This document shows, one piece after another, positions 19,396-28,544 of a stretch of DNA of 64,000 nt. Under the pieces are notes generated by a model. The model worked only from the letters and a program-made list of their open reading frames with translations. It was not told the DNA's origin and made no database searches. This DNA is from Aquisphaera insulae (lineage in GTDB: Bacteria; Planctomycetota; Planctomycetia; Isosphaerales; Isosphaeraceae), in assembly GCF_011064615.1 (NCBI RefSeq), contig NZ_JAALJH010000013.1, positions 79,999 through 143,998 of the forward strand, given 5' to 3'. The first letter of the stretch is position 1. Each line of letters starts with the position of its first letter. Position numbers and translations under genes: made by a program.

Positions 19396-21393
19396 ATGGA
19401 CTCTCCCCTACCCGCGGTGGATCCTCGCGATTTCTGGTTCCTGTCGCCGGCCATCGTGCTGTCGGTCTGGGGGTTGGTCGTCCTCATCGCCGACCTCGCA
19501 GCGGCCCGGCGATGGTCGCTGGACGACCGCCGCGACCGGATCGGCAAGCTCTCGCTCGTGGGCGTGGTGCTCGCCCTCGTCGCACAGATCGGGGTCGGCA
19601 CGGTCCACCGCCTGGCCCAGTCCGAGAATCCTCCCGCCTGGCTCGGCGATTCCCTGGCGGCCTACTTCCGCGATGCGGGGAGCGTGGCCTTCCTGGGATC
19701 GATCTCGATCGATGACCAGACGGCGATCTTCAACATCCTCTTCCTCGCCCTCCTGGCCCTGGTGACCTGGCTTTCGATGGCCTGGACGTTCACCGAGAAC
19801 TGGGGCGAGTATTTCGCCCTCATGATGTGGGCCACGGTGGGGATGATGCTCCTGGCCGCGTCCGAGGACCTGGTCACGCTCTTCCTGACGCTCGAGACGA
19901 TGACCATCTGCCTCTACCTGCTGACCGCGTTCGAGAAGACGCGGCGGAGGTCCGCGGAGGGGGGGCTCAAGTATTTCGTCTACGGATCGGTCTCCTCGGC
20001 CCTCTTCCTCTACGGGCTCAGCCTGCTCTACGGCCTCACCGGGACGACCCAGTTCGAGGCCATCCGCCGGGCCCTGGACGGCGCGGCGCCGTCGGCCAGC
20101 GGGCTTTCTCACAACGTGGCCGGCGCGGCCGCGCTCCTGCTCCTCCTCGTCGGCTTCGGCTTCAAGGTCGCCGCGGTGCCGTTCCACCAGTGGGCGCCCG
20201 ATGCCTACGAAGGTGCCCCCGCGGGCGTCACAGCCTGGGTGGCCACCGGGTCGAAGCTGGCCAGCTTCATCGCCCTGATGAAGGTCTTCATCCACGCCTT
20301 GCAGCCGTGGTCGTATCCGTCCACGAGCCTGCTGGGCCCCGGCTGGCTGGGCGTGATTGCCGTGGTGGCCGCGGTGACGATGACCTACGGCAACTTCGCC
20401 GCCCTGGGCCAGCGGAACCTCAAGCGGATGCTCGCCTACTCCTCGATCGCCCACGCCGGCTACATGCTCGTGGGGGTCGCCGCGGCGAGCGTGTCGACCC
20501 GGGGCGCCGAGGCGGCCGGGGCGGTCCTCTTCTACCTGGTCGTCTACGCCTTCACCAACGTGGGGGCCTTCGCGGTCGCGGCGTGGCTCGTCCGCGACCG
20601 CAAGACGGAGGAGATCGACGACCTGAACGGCCTGGCGTATCAGTCGCCCCTGCTGGCCGTCTCGATCCTCGTCCTGATGCTCTCGCTGATCGGCCTGCCG
20701 CCATTCGCGGGCTTCTTCGGCAAGCTCTACATGTTCATGGAAGCCCTCAATCAGCCGCACGGTGGGACCCGCGTGACGCTGATCTCGCTCGTGGCGCTCG
20801 GCCTGATGAATTCCGTGGTGTCGGCGTTCTATTACGTCCGCGTCCTGAAGGCGATGTTCCTTCGCCAACCGTCGGAGACCGAGCCGCTTCGCGCGGCGGG
20901 AGGCCCGATCCAGGTCCCGATCGTCGTCGGGGCGCTCGTCGCCATCATTGTCGGCATCTTCCCGGGCGGCGTCGGCAGCGCCTTCGAGGGGGGCCTGATG
21001 TCGATCATGCAGGCCGCGGCCGTGCCGATGCTCACCGCCACGGGAGGCGGGTTCGCGGCCACGGTCTCCGCGCCCACGGGTACCGATTACAGGCCCCTGA
21101 AGCAAGATCGGCGTGAGTTCGTCTCGGGCCGGGACGCCGACGCGATTCGCAAACGGAAGGCGATGACGCCCGAAGAGCGAGCCGCATACAGCAAGAACAT
21201 GGACCAGATGAAGGGGCTCCCACCCGGCCAGTCTCCGGGGGCGCCCCGGAAGGCGGCAGGCGGTCCCGGCGGCGGACCTCCACCCGGCGGCGGACCTCCA
21301 CCCGGCGGCGGACCTCCACCCGGCGGCGGACCTCCACCCGGCGGCGGACCTCCACCGGGCACAGGTGCCACGCCGAAGGCGGCGCCTCGGTAG
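19396..21393 (+). CDS. nuoN: NADH-quinone oxidoreductase subunit N with repeat-bearing C-terminal extension
   Basis: This is a 665-residue NuoN, an antiporter-like proton-pumping subunit. The membrane part (about residues 1-555) has the usual spans, LETMTICLYLL with the key glutamate, the lysine in GFGFKVAAVPFHQWAPD, and NLKRMLAYSSIAHAGYMLVG. The last 107 or so residues are soluble and not part of the family: a charged segment (about 560-615, with MTPEERAAYSKNMDQMKG) and then five GGGPPP repeats. NuoN proteins are usually near 480-550 residues, so the tail is an addition. Reading is unbroken to the stop at 21391-21393. The gene ends the complex I cluster. Confidence 0.94.
   Translation: MDSPLPAVDPRDFWFLSPAIVLSVWGLVVLIADLAAARRWSLDDRRDRIGKLSLVGVVLALVAQIGVGTVHRLAQSENPPAWLGDSLAAYFRDAGSVAFLGSISIDDQTAIFNILFLALLALVTWLSMAWTFTENWGEYFALMMWATVGMMLLAASEDLVTLFLTLETMTICLYLLTAFEKTRRRSAEGGLKYFVYGSVSSALFLYGLSLLYGLTGTTQFEAIRRALDGAAPSASGLSHNVAGAAALLLLLVGFGFKVAAVPFHQWAPDAYEGAPAGVTAWVATGSKLASFIALMKVFIHALQPWSYPSTSLLGPGWLGVIAVVAAVTMTYGNFAALGQRNLKRMLAYSSIAHAGYMLVGVAAASVSTRGAEAAGAVLFYLVVYAFTNVGAFAVAAWLVRDRKTEEIDDLNGLAYQSPLLAVSILVLMLSLIGLPPFAGFFGKLYMFMEALNQPHGGTRVTLISLVALGLMNSVVSAFYYVRVLKAMFLRQPSETEPLRAAGGPIQVPIVVGALVAIIVGIFPGGVGSAFEGGLMSIMQAAAVPMLTATGGGFAATVSAPTGTDYRPLKQDRREFVSGRDADAIRKRKAMTPEERAAYSKNMDQMKGLPPGQSPGAPRKAAGGPGGGPPPGGGPPPGGGPPPGGGPPPGGGPPPGTGATPKAAPR
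21268..21357 (+). repeat. five tandem 18-base repeats inside nuoN
   Basis: The unit GGCGGCGGACCTCCACCC encodes GGGPPP and is repeated five times in phase (21268-21285 through 21340-21357). The copies are identical except for the last base of the fifth. The near identity implies recent expansion or gene conversion. Confidence 0.95.
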
Positions 21394-21485
21394 TCGGACG
21401 CCTCGGCCGTCGGCACGACTCGAGACGTTGACCAGGGATTCCATCGGCTTTCCGCCCATCGCGAGCGACACCTGAAGAGACAGTC

Positions 21486-21893
21486 ATGGCGATCATCAAC
21501 ACGCTCCAGAAGTGCCTGGAAAGCCCGTACCTGGTCGAGGACGCGGACGCGAAGGCGAAGATCGGCGAGTTGCTCGCCAAGGCCGGCGATCGCCTCGAGG
21601 CCTCGGTGAACATCCAGACGACCGGCCAGGGCGATCCGGCGGACATCGTCTTCCTGGCCTACGAGGCGATGTTCTGCTGCCTCCGCGCGCTCGTCTACTC
21701 GAAGGGCTATCGCGAGTACGGTCTTCGCTGCCTCCTGCTGGCCTGCGAGGGGCTTTACGTCAAGCCCGGCGATCTCGACGCCGACCATCTCCGCAAGTTC
21801 GAGCTGGCCCAGCGCCTGAAACTCTCGCCCGCCGACGCCGTCGCCGCGGCGTCCGGTTTCGTAAAGCGAACGCTCGAGCTGCTGGGCCAGTAG
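21486..21893 (+). CDS. small helical protein, possibly HEPN-like
   Basis: This is a 135-residue, largely helical protein, soluble and without a signal peptide. The middle, AYEAMFCCLRALVYSKGYREYGLRCLLLA, reads like the helical pair of a HEPN-type domain, but the RxxxxH ribonuclease motif of HEPN toxins is not evident and no nucleotidyltransferase partner lies beside it. It follows nuoN after about 90 bases on the same strand. I do not recognise a confirmed family and give HEPN only as an alternative. Confidence 0.6.
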   Translation: MAIINTLQKCLESPYLVEDADAKAKIGELLAKAGDRLEASVNIQTTGQGDPADIVFLAYEAMFCCLRALVYSKGYREYGLRCLLLACEGLYVKPGDLDADHLRKFELAQRLKLSPADAVAAASGFVKRTLELLGQ

Positions 21894-22181
21894 GCAACCG
21901 CGGCGAGCCGACTCGGTGAGGTCGCAAGACGCAGGGCCACCTCTCAGGCCGCCTTGGACCGGCTTCAGCATTCCGATCCACGCCGTCCCCGGGCATGCCC
22001 CAGGATCTCCGTTCACCCTCAAGGCTTGCCCGCAGAGCCTGCAACTCCGGAGAATCGGATCGACACATTCCCCCTCGCTGAAGAGGAAATTACATCGGCG
22101 ATCGATTATCACGGAATCGCGACGGCTCGACTCGCCACCATCCTCTAAGGATGAGTGATCCGGTTTGTGGGGAGTCATGCC

Positions 22182-25028
22182 ATGGGGCCTCGAACAGCTT
22201 CGGGCGTCCTTTACGGGATTCGGACCCTGCAACGCCAGGGGACGATCGGACTGTGGTCGGATCGCGAACTTCTCGCTCGCCTGCTTGACCGCGACGATCC
22301 CGAGGGATCGAATGCGGCCTGCGCGGCGATCGTCGAGAGGCATGGACCGATGGTGCTGGACGTCTGCCGTCAGGTGCTTCGGCGTACGCCGGACGCCGAG
22401 GACGCGTTCCAGGCCACGTTCCTGGTGATGGTCCAGCGGGCCTCGACGATCCGCAAGCCCGATTCGCTGGGGAGTTGGCTCTACGGGATCGCGTTGCGGG
22501 TGGCGCGCCAGTCCCGGAAGCAAGCTGAGGCGAATCGATCGGCGATGGCCAGGCTGGAGGAGCGATCCGAGGCGGCCGAACGATCCGATCCCGTCGAGGC
22601 GACGGAATCGCGATCCACCGAGCTTCTCGAAGCGGTGGAGGGTCTCCCCGATCCGTTCCGTTCGGCGATCGTCCTCCACTACTTCCAGGGACTGACCACC
22701 GAGGCGATCGCCGCGCGGACCGGTTGTCGGCGGGGGACGATCCTCTCCCGGCTCGCCAGGGCCCGAGAGCGGCTGAAAACGCGTCTGGAAAATCGGCTGG
22801 GATCGCGGATTCTCATTCCGGGCCTTGAAGGTCTCCGGCGTCGAGCCTTGCCTCGAGACCTGGCGGCGAACGCGGTCCGCGCCTGCAAGTCACTCGGGCT
22901 GGCGGAATCCCTGAACGGCGACTTGGCGTCTGTCAGGGCGGCAACACTTGCCGCGGCGACCCTCAATGGGCTCTCTCGGATTCGCCACCAGGTTCTCGGA
23001 GCATTCCTGCTCGCGGCCGCCGTCCCCGCCGCGATGGGGGGACTCTGGCTGCTCGCCACTCCCGCATCGCAGGTCGCAGCCCCTTCCGGGCCCGACCAAT
23101 CGAAAAAGGTCGTCGCGGAAGTGAACCTGACCGGGCAAGTCGTCGATCCTTCGGGCAAGCCCGTGGCAGGGGCCAGGGTGTCTCTCTCGGAGAAATCGCG
23201 GCGCCAGCCGACGGGGCCCGACGGGCAGGTCCGGGCTACAACCGATGCGGAGGGCCGGTTTCAATGTCCCGCGAGTCGCGAAGAGCTTGCCGGGGGCAGG
23301 GCCGCTCCCTGGGGAAAGGCCCCGGGAGTCCGACTCACTACGCAGGCCCAGGGATTCGGCCCGGCCTGGATCCCGCTGGATACCACGGCGGCCGATCACG
23401 ACCTGAAGATCACGCTCTGCCCGGATGATGTGCCGATCGTCGGCAGGCTCCTGGATCAGGAAGGCCAGCCCGTGGCCGGCGCCTCGGTTGTTGCAGAAGA
23501 GATCTATGCCCTGGCGAATCCGGCGGACTTCGCCCGCGACCTTCGCAAGACCTCCGGGCGAGCCACCCGGGACATTCTGGAAAAGTTGACGGACTTTTTC
23601 CGGCCCATTCCGGAGGCGCTGATCGCCCGTGCGAAGACAGACCCCGACGGCCGATTCACCCTTCGAGGCGTCGGGCGGGATCGCGTCGCAAGCGTTCGCT
23701 TCGAGGGGTCGACGATCGAGACCGATTACCGGCTCGTGTTCACCAAGGCCGGGCCGATCTATCGCCCGGAGCCCGGCCGGCAGATCGAGCCGGCGTTACT
23801 CGTGCTCGGGCCGCGGTTCGAGCTGAAGGTGTCGCCAGGACGCGTGATCGAGGGAGCGGTCCTCGACCTCGAGAGCGGGACGCCGATCGCCGGGGCGCGG
23901 GTTTTCTCCGGCACAGTCGGTTGGATAACGGCCGACGCGAAGGGGCGGTATCGCCTGTCGGGCCAACCGATGCGCGGCGTACATGTCTTCGTCGAAACAC
24001 CGGATGAGCCTTACCTCAAGGCTGGGCGTACGGTCATGGGCGCGATACCGGGCGGTCCGCTGCGGACGGACTTTCGTCTCAAGCGTGGGGTCTGGCTCCG
24101 GGGCAAGGTCGTGGATCGTCAGACGGGTCAACCGCTCTCGGCATTCGTTGAGTATCTCCCCCGGATCGACAATCCCGCGGCGCAGAAGCCCGCGGATGAG
24201 ACCTGGCGGAACGAGCTGTCGGGAGACGGGCCTTCGTTTCGGACGGACGAGCAGGGGCGGTTTCGCGCCGTGGTTCTTCCTGGCCCCGGGATGCTCGCCG
24301 TCATGGGACAGACCCGCGGCTATTCGCGGGCGAGACTGGGGCCCGACGAGGTGGAGACACTCGTCAATCCGGTAGCCTCGGGCTGGCTCTCGGTAAGAGC
24401 GACGGCATTCCAGGAGATCAACCCTGCAGCCGACACAGAGGCTCCAGAAATCACGATCGCACTCAACCCGGGCAAGAAGCGGTTCATCCGGCTGGTCGAC
24501 GGGGCCGGCCAGCCCGTCGAGGGGGCGGAAGGTCTTGGCGTCGTCGGGGGAGGCTATGCGATCGAGCACCTGGCCACGGCGGAGATTCCTTACATTCGGT
24601 CCGAGCAGGACCGGGCCCGGACGCTTCTCTTCATCCACCGGGGACGGGCGCTGGGGGGATTTCAGGACGTCACGGCGGAGACTCCCGAGCGCATGGACCT
24701 CGCCCTTCGGCCGACCGGGACGATCGTCGGCCGACTCGTGGACGAGAAGGGAAGCCCCCTGGCCGGCTTCCCGATGGCTCTCGAGTATGGACGCAGGAAT
24801 GAGGATTGGGGCGAGAGCTGGCTGAAATACTCGCTTGCCGAGGGCCTGACGACCGATGGCGACGGACGGTTCCGGATCCCCTACCTGGTCCCCGGGATCA
24901 CCTACCGCTTCCTCAGCTTTGGCAAGAAGGCCGCCGACTTCCGTGATGCGAAAGGCAAGCCGAGGCATGAATGGACCGTCGCCCCCGGGGAGACCCAGGA
25001 CTGGGGCGAGGCTCGAATCCGGGAGTGA
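22182..25028 (+). CDS. ECF sigma factor fused to membrane segment and carboxypeptidase-regulatory-like domains
   Basis: This is a 948-residue protein. Residues about 28-195 form an ECF sigma-70 factor: region 2 (RTPDAEDAFQATFLVM) and region 4 (GLTTEAIAARTGCRRGTILSRLARARERL). A hydrophobic span near residues 275-297 (LGAFLLAAAVPAAMGGLWLL) follows. The remaining 620 or so residues contain several carboxypeptidase-D regulatory-like beta-sandwich repeats, each with a GxxVDxxGxPxxGA pattern, for example LTGQVVDPSGKPVAGARV and IVGRLLDQEGQPVAGASV. The sigma part would be cytoplasmic and the repeats outside, so the chain could act as a one-piece membrane-linked signalling sigma factor. Such fusions are known in planctomycetes. 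I use the ATG at 22182, which has GGGGAG nearby. No anti-sigma gene is adjacent. Confidence 0.88.
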   Translation: MGPRTASGVLYGIRTLQRQGTIGLWSDRELLARLLDRDDPEGSNAACAAIVERHGPMVLDVCRQVLRRTPDAEDAFQATFLVMVQRASTIRKPDSLGSWLYGIALRVARQSRKQAEANRSAMARLEERSEAAERSDPVEATESRSTELLEAVEGLPDPFRSAIVLHYFQGLTTEAIAARTGCRRGTILSRLARARERLKTRLENRLGSRILIPGLEGLRRRALPRDLAANAVRACKSLGLAESLNGDLASVRAATLAAATLNGLSRIRHQVLGAFLLAAAVPAAMGGLWLLATPASQVAAPSGPDQSKKVVAEVNLTGQVVDPSGKPVAGARVSLSEKSRRQPTGPDGQVRATTDAEGRFQCPASREELAGGRAAPWGKAPGVRLTTQAQGFGPAWIPLDTTAADHDLKITLCPDDVPIVGRLLDQEGQPVAGASVVAEEIYALANPADFARDLRKTSGRATRDILEKLTDFFRPIPEALIARAKTDPDGRFTLRGVGRDRVASVRFEGSTIETDYRLVFTKAGPIYRPEPGRQIEPALLVLGPRFELKVSPGRVIEGAVLDLESGTPIAGARVFSGTVGWITADAKGRYRLSGQPMRGVHVFVETPDEPYLKAGRTVMGAIPGGPLRTDFRLKRGVWLRGKVVDRQTGQPLSAFVEYLPRIDNPAAQKPADETWRNELSGDGPSFRTDEQGRFRAVVLPGPGMLAVMGQTRGYSRARLGPDEVETLVNPVASGWLSVRATAFQEINPAADTEAPEITIALNPGKKRFIRLVDGAGQPVEGAEGLGVVGGGYAIEHLATAEIPYIRSEQDRARTLLFIHRGRALGGFQDVTAETPERMDLALRPTGTIVGRLVDEKGSPLAGFPMALEYGRRNEDWGESWLKYSLAEGLTTDGDGRFRIPYLVPGITYRFLSFGKKAADFRDAKGKPRHEWTVAPGETQDWGEARIRE

Positions 25029-25032
25029 TCTC

Positions 25033-25186
25033 GTAGGGTGTGTCAAGCGCAGCGCCGACGCACCGGACCGCTGGGTCATGGGGAATGAGAGGAAAGAAAG
25101 GAAAGCTCCCCCCTTCGTGTACCTCAGCGGCAACCGGTGAGGACGAGCCGCTCCGGTGCGTCCGCGCTGCGCTTGACGCACCCTGC
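25033..25186. repeat. REP doublet (REPIN-like), copy 2
   Basis: Two 34-base arms (25033-25066 and 25153-25186) are inverted copies of each other with three mismatches. They match the arms at 3592-3625 and 3716-3749 at all but a few positions, and again each arm can form a GTG(T/C)GTC...GACGCAC hairpin. The interior is unrelated to that of copy 1. The doublet begins 4 bases after the ECF gene stop and ends 20 bases before the end of the convergent Uma2 gene. Confidence 0.85.
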
Positions 25187-25206
25187 AAGAGGCGGCCCAC
25201 CCGCAG

Positions 25207-25923
25207 TTATCTGATCACCCGTTCGGCGAGCTTTCGTACGAAGTCCGCATGCTCCGGGCTCGCCAGGCCCTGCTCGGCCATGATCTTCACCCGAGCCATG
25301 TCACCGGACACAAGGGCCTTCGGGTCGAGCCAAAGACCGGGGAAGGTCACGCTGCGGTAACAACCCTCGGCGTCCGGTTCGAGTCGGACGTAATCGGCGT
25401 CTCGACGGACGAACCAGTCAATGGCGCGATCTCGGATCCGCCAGACGATGTACTCCCGAACGCCGTTCCGAAGGTAGACATGGAACTTCAGATTGAGGTC
25501 CATGCTAACCGTGCTGGCGCTAATCTCCGCGACCAGCTCCGGGGCGCCTTCGATGTAGTCGTCCGGGGAAAAGCTCGCCTGACCCCCGTGTTCCGGAGCG
25601 ATCATCAGCACGGCGTCGGCTTGGGGTTCATTGTCGAGGTCTAGTCGTATGCTTGCGCCCTGACCCGAGAGAATACCGAGCGTGGCGATCGCGTAATTTT
25701 GCAGCCACCAGTTCACCCGGCTGTCCGGTTCGGAGTGCTGTCGAAATCGAACGGGAGAGGGCATGAAAACGATCCCTTCGATGAGTTCGGCCTTCTTCAG
25801 CCCCGGCATCGCCTCGTAGCGACGCTCGAACTCCGCGCGCGAAAGTTGATCGCCATTCTCCAGAGGGGGCGGCTGATCGTCGCCCGGATCCTGGCTCTTC
25901 TCCAGATCCTCGACGGTCGCCAT
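25207..25923 (-). CDS. Uma2-family PD-(D/E)XK nuclease-like protein
   Basis: This is a 238-residue Uma2-family protein of unknown role with a nuclease-like fold. Family marks are KKAELIEGIVFMPSPV (about 43-58), the aspartate of PQADAVL (D103), ELVAEISAST (E133) and the lysine of DLNLKFHVYLRNGVREYIVW (K146). The segment is shared with typical Uma2 proteins. GGAGG lies about 8 bases upstream of the ATG. It differs clearly from the Uma2 protein at 7092. The gene is convergent with the ECF gene and 26 bases downstream of the oxidoreductase gene on the same strand. Confidence 0.85.
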   Translation of the reverse strand: MATVEDLEKSQDPGDDQPPPLENGDQLSRAEFERRYEAMPGLKKAELIEGIVFMPSPVRFRQHSEPDSRVNWWLQNYAIATLGILSGQGASIRLDLDNEPQADAVLMIAPEHGGQASFSPDDYIEGAPELVAEISASTVSMDLNLKFHVYLRNGVREYIVWRIRDRAIDWFVRRDADYVRLEPDAEGCYRSVTFPGLWLDPKALVSGDMARVKIMAEQGLASPEHADFVRKLAERVIR

Positions 25924-25948
25924 GGCAAGGCCTCCTTCGTCGGATTCG

Positions 25949-27115
25949 TCAGGCCACGTCGGTCGGGCCCGCGACGATCTCGCCCATCGTCACGGCTCGC
26001 CTCTCATCCACCGCCTTCCGCACGAGCAGCCCCGTCAGCGTGGCCTCGCGGGCCTCCGCCAGGGTGACCGGCGGAGGCAGCCGGCGCTCGGCCCGGATCG
26101 AGGCCAGGAAGTCCATGAGGGCGAGCCTCGTGTCGTTTTGCGGCCCGGGGTGGATCGACTGCCGGGGTCGGCCGCGGTCACGGAAGGAGAGGGAGCCGGT
26201 CGAGAGATCGAGACCGCCTTCCTCGCCAAGGACCCGGAGCGTGGTGCCCGTGAAGCCATCGTCGGCCGGCGAGACCCAGCTCTGGAGGAACGAGGCACGG
26301 AAGCCGTCGGGCCACTCTAGCTCGACGGAGTAATGATCGGTCACATCCCGGCTGGAGTCGACCCGGGCGAAGAGGCCCTTCCGGCCCCATCCCTCGGCCT
26401 TCGAGGGGGGCCCTCCGCGGAGCCAGTGGAGGATGTCCCAGACGTGAACGGCCTGCTCCACCATGAAGTCACCGGAGCGGTCGCGGCGGCCGAGCCAGCC
26501 GTCGTGGCCAACTAGCGGGCCGTTGCTGCTGGTCCAGGTGGCCCTCGCCTCGATGAGCGGGCCGAGCTCACCGGAGCGGACACGTTCCACCCCCTCGCGG
26601 AACCGCGGATTCGACCGCCGCTGAAAGCCAACTTGGACGGCAAGCTCGGGACGACGAGCCGACTCGAGGATCAGTCGATCGCAGCCCGGGAGCGTGAGCG
26701 CCAGGGGCTTCTCGACGTACAGGTGCCGGCCCGCACGGATCGCGTCGCTGCCGATCGACTCGTGCAGGTCGCACGGGACGGCGACGACCACGGCGTCCAC
26801 ATCGTTGCGTTCGATCAGCCGCCGAGGATCCTCGATGGCTTCGGGGCGGCGGCCGGTTGCCTTCTCCACGATTCCCTGACCGCGAAGCCGATGCCGCGGC
26901 TCCGGGTCGCAGACCGCGGGCACGCTGACGCCCGGCAGCTCGAGCAGAGACCGCAGCAGGGCCGTCCCGCGGTTGCCGACGCCCACGAGTCCGACCCGAA
27001 CCACCGCCGCCGTGTCATCGGCCGCGGCGGCCTCGGTCGCGGCCTGGGAGATCGCCAGGCTCGCCGCCGCCGAGCAGCCGAGGAATCGACGGCGGTTCAC
27101 GGTGATCGGGGGCAT
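25949..27115 (-). CDS. Gfo/Idh/MocA-family oxidoreductase, Tat-exported
   Basis: This is a 388-residue NAD(P)-dependent oxidoreductase. An N-terminal twin-arginine-type signal (NRRRFLGCSAAASLAIS, about residues 7-24) suggests export in folded form. The Rossmann motif GLVGVGNRG (about 42-50) and the EKP motif of YVEKPLALT mark the Gfo/Idh/MocA family, whose members act on sugars and inositols. The substrate cannot be read. The ATG at 27115 is used because the signal peptide begins there; the frame runs on upstream. Planctomycetes carry many such exported paralogues. It is divergent from the cupin-SDR pair. Confidence 0.9.
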   Translation of the reverse strand: MPPITVNRRRFLGCSAAASLAISQAATEAAAADDTAAVVRVGLVGVGNRGTALLRSLLELPGVSVPAVCDPEPRHRLRGQGIVEKATGRRPEAIEDPRRLIERNDVDAVVVAVPCDLHESIGSDAIRAGRHLYVEKPLALTLPGCDRLILESARRPELAVQVGFQRRSNPRFREGVERVRSGELGPLIEARATWTSSNGPLVGHDGWLGRRDRSGDFMVEQAVHVWDILHWLRGGPPSKAEGWGRKGLFARVDSSRDVTDHYSVELEWPDGFRASFLQSWVSPADDGFTGTTLRVLGEEGGLDLSTGSLSFRDRGRPRQSIHPGPQNDTRLALMDFLASIRAERRLPPPVTLAEAREATLTGLLVRKAVDERRAVTMGEIVAGPTDVA

Positions 27116-27311
27116 TGGAATGCGCTCCGGGTCTTGACGTCGCGGCCGCGGAGGAGGACCCCGCAACTCATCTCATTCTATCGCCAATCGGCCGCCGGAG
27201 CGAGGCGCGCACCGGCATTCGGGGCGATCCGAGGGCCTTGACCGCCTCTCGCGAGGGGCCTAGCATCGGTCGAGACAGCCTCAGGGAGCTCCAGACTTAC
27301 CGAGAACTCGA

Positions 27312-27692
27312 ATGCCGACACTGATCCCCGCACCAAGCCGCGTGGAAGCCGCCGGGACCAAGCCGAAGCTCATCGACGAGTACGTCGGGGTCGTCAATTC
27401 CGGCGAGTCGAGGCTGAGCGTCGCTCACATGCGAAGCCCGGGAGGCTGGATCGAACCGGGACAGACGCCGGAATTCGACGAATACACGCTGGTCCTGCGC
27501 GGGCTCCTGCGGGTCGAGCATCGCGACGGGTCGATCGACGTCCGGGGCGGACAGGCCGTGGTCGTCCACCGCGGCGAGTGGGTCCGCTACAGCACGCCGG
27601 ATCCGGACGGGGCAGAGTACGTCGCCATCTGCCTGCCGGCCTTCACCATGGAATCGGTCCATCGCGACGAGGCCGTCGCCAAGGGGTCCTGA
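27312..27692 (+). CDS. cupin-domain protein
   Basis: This is a 126-residue single cupin domain. The first motif is partial (GGWIEPGQTPEFDEYTLVLRGLLRV, about 45-70), and the second is seen as GGQAVVVHRGEWVRY. The usual metal-binding histidines of motif 1 are largely replaced (only one His in motif 2), so metal binding is doubtful. The stop at 27690-27692 is immediately followed by the ATG of the SDR gene, so the two are one operon. The role is unknown; it may act on or sense a small ligand handled by the SDR. Confidence 0.75.
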   Translation: MPTLIPAPSRVEAAGTKPKLIDEYVGVVNSGESRLSVAHMRSPGGWIEPGQTPEFDEYTLVLRGLLRVEHRDGSIDVRGGQAVVVHRGEWVRYSTPDPDGAEYVAICLPAFTMESVHRDEAVAKGS

Positions 27693-28544
27693 ATGCAAGG
27701 CAAGGTGTGCGTGGTCACCGGCGCCAGCGCCGGAATCGGCTTCATCACCGCCCGCGAGCTGGTCCGGCAGGGCGCGAGGGTCATCGGGGTCGGCCGCTCC
27801 CCCGAACGCTGCGAGGCCGCGGCCCGGCGGATCCGGGAGGAGACGGGCTCCCGGGCGATCGAGTACCTCATCGCCGATCTTTCCTCGCAGGCGGACATCC
27901 GCCGGTTGGCGTCCGAGATCAGGGCGAAGGTCCCGCGGCTCGATGTCCTGGTCAACAACGCCGGCGGGATCTTCCTGACGAGGCAGACGACGGTCGACGG
28001 CCTGGAGTTGACGTTCGCACTCAACCACCTGGCCTACTTCCTGCTGACGAACCTGCTGCTCGATCACCTGAAGGCGAACGCCCCGGCGCGGATCGTCTGC
28101 GTGGCGTCCGCCGCGCATCGGGGAGTCCGGCTCGAGTTCGACGATCTGAACGGCGAGAAACGCTACAGCCCCTGGCGGGCCTACCAGCGATCCAAGCTCG
28201 CCAACCTCCTGTTCGTGCGGGAGCTGGCCCGTCGACTCGACAGCTCGGGCGTGACCGTGAACGCGCTCCATCCCGGATACGTGAAGACGGAGATCTTCCG
28301 CGCGGACGGGATTCGAGGATGGATCCTCCGCCGAGCCGCCGAGCTCTTCGCCATCACGCCGGAACGAGGCGCCGAGACGTCGATCTACCTGGCCGTTTCG
28401 CCCGACGTTGAAGGTGTCAGCGGCAAGTACTTCGATCGCAAGCGGCCGATCGAGACATCCTCGGCCGCCCGCGATGACGAGGCCGCGAAACGACTCTGGC
28501 ACGTCAGCGAGGAGCTGACTTCGGCTTCAGGACAATCGTCCTGA
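27693..28544 (+). CDS. short-chain dehydrogenase/reductase
   Basis: This is a 283-residue classical-type SDR. The dinucleotide motif TGASAGIG is at about 9-16, NNAG at 88-91, catalytic S139, and Y164xxxK168 (YQRSK). It resembles the retinol dehydrogenase/WW-domain oxidoreductase group by its LNHLAYFLLTNLL segment. The substrate is unknown. It begins directly after the cupin stop. Its 3' end overlaps the convergent GH38 gene by 41 bases. Confidence 0.9.
   Translation: MQGKVCVVTGASAGIGFITARELVRQGARVIGVGRSPERCEAAARRIREETGSRAIEYLIADLSSQADIRRLASEIRAKVPRLDVLVNNAGGIFLTRQTTVDGLELTFALNHLAYFLLTNLLLDHLKANAPARIVCVASAAHRGVRLEFDDLNGEKRYSPWRAYQRSKLANLLFVRELARRLDSSGVTVNALHPGYVKTEIFRADGIRGWILRRAAELFAITPERGAETSIYLAVSPDVEGVSGKYFDRKRPIETSSAARDDEAAKRLWHVSEELTSASGQSS

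Noticed and set aside
27312..28544. A new two-gene operon of cupin and SDR as a novel pathway
   Set aside because: Both are broad families with unknown substrates; adjacency alone does not support a pathway claim.
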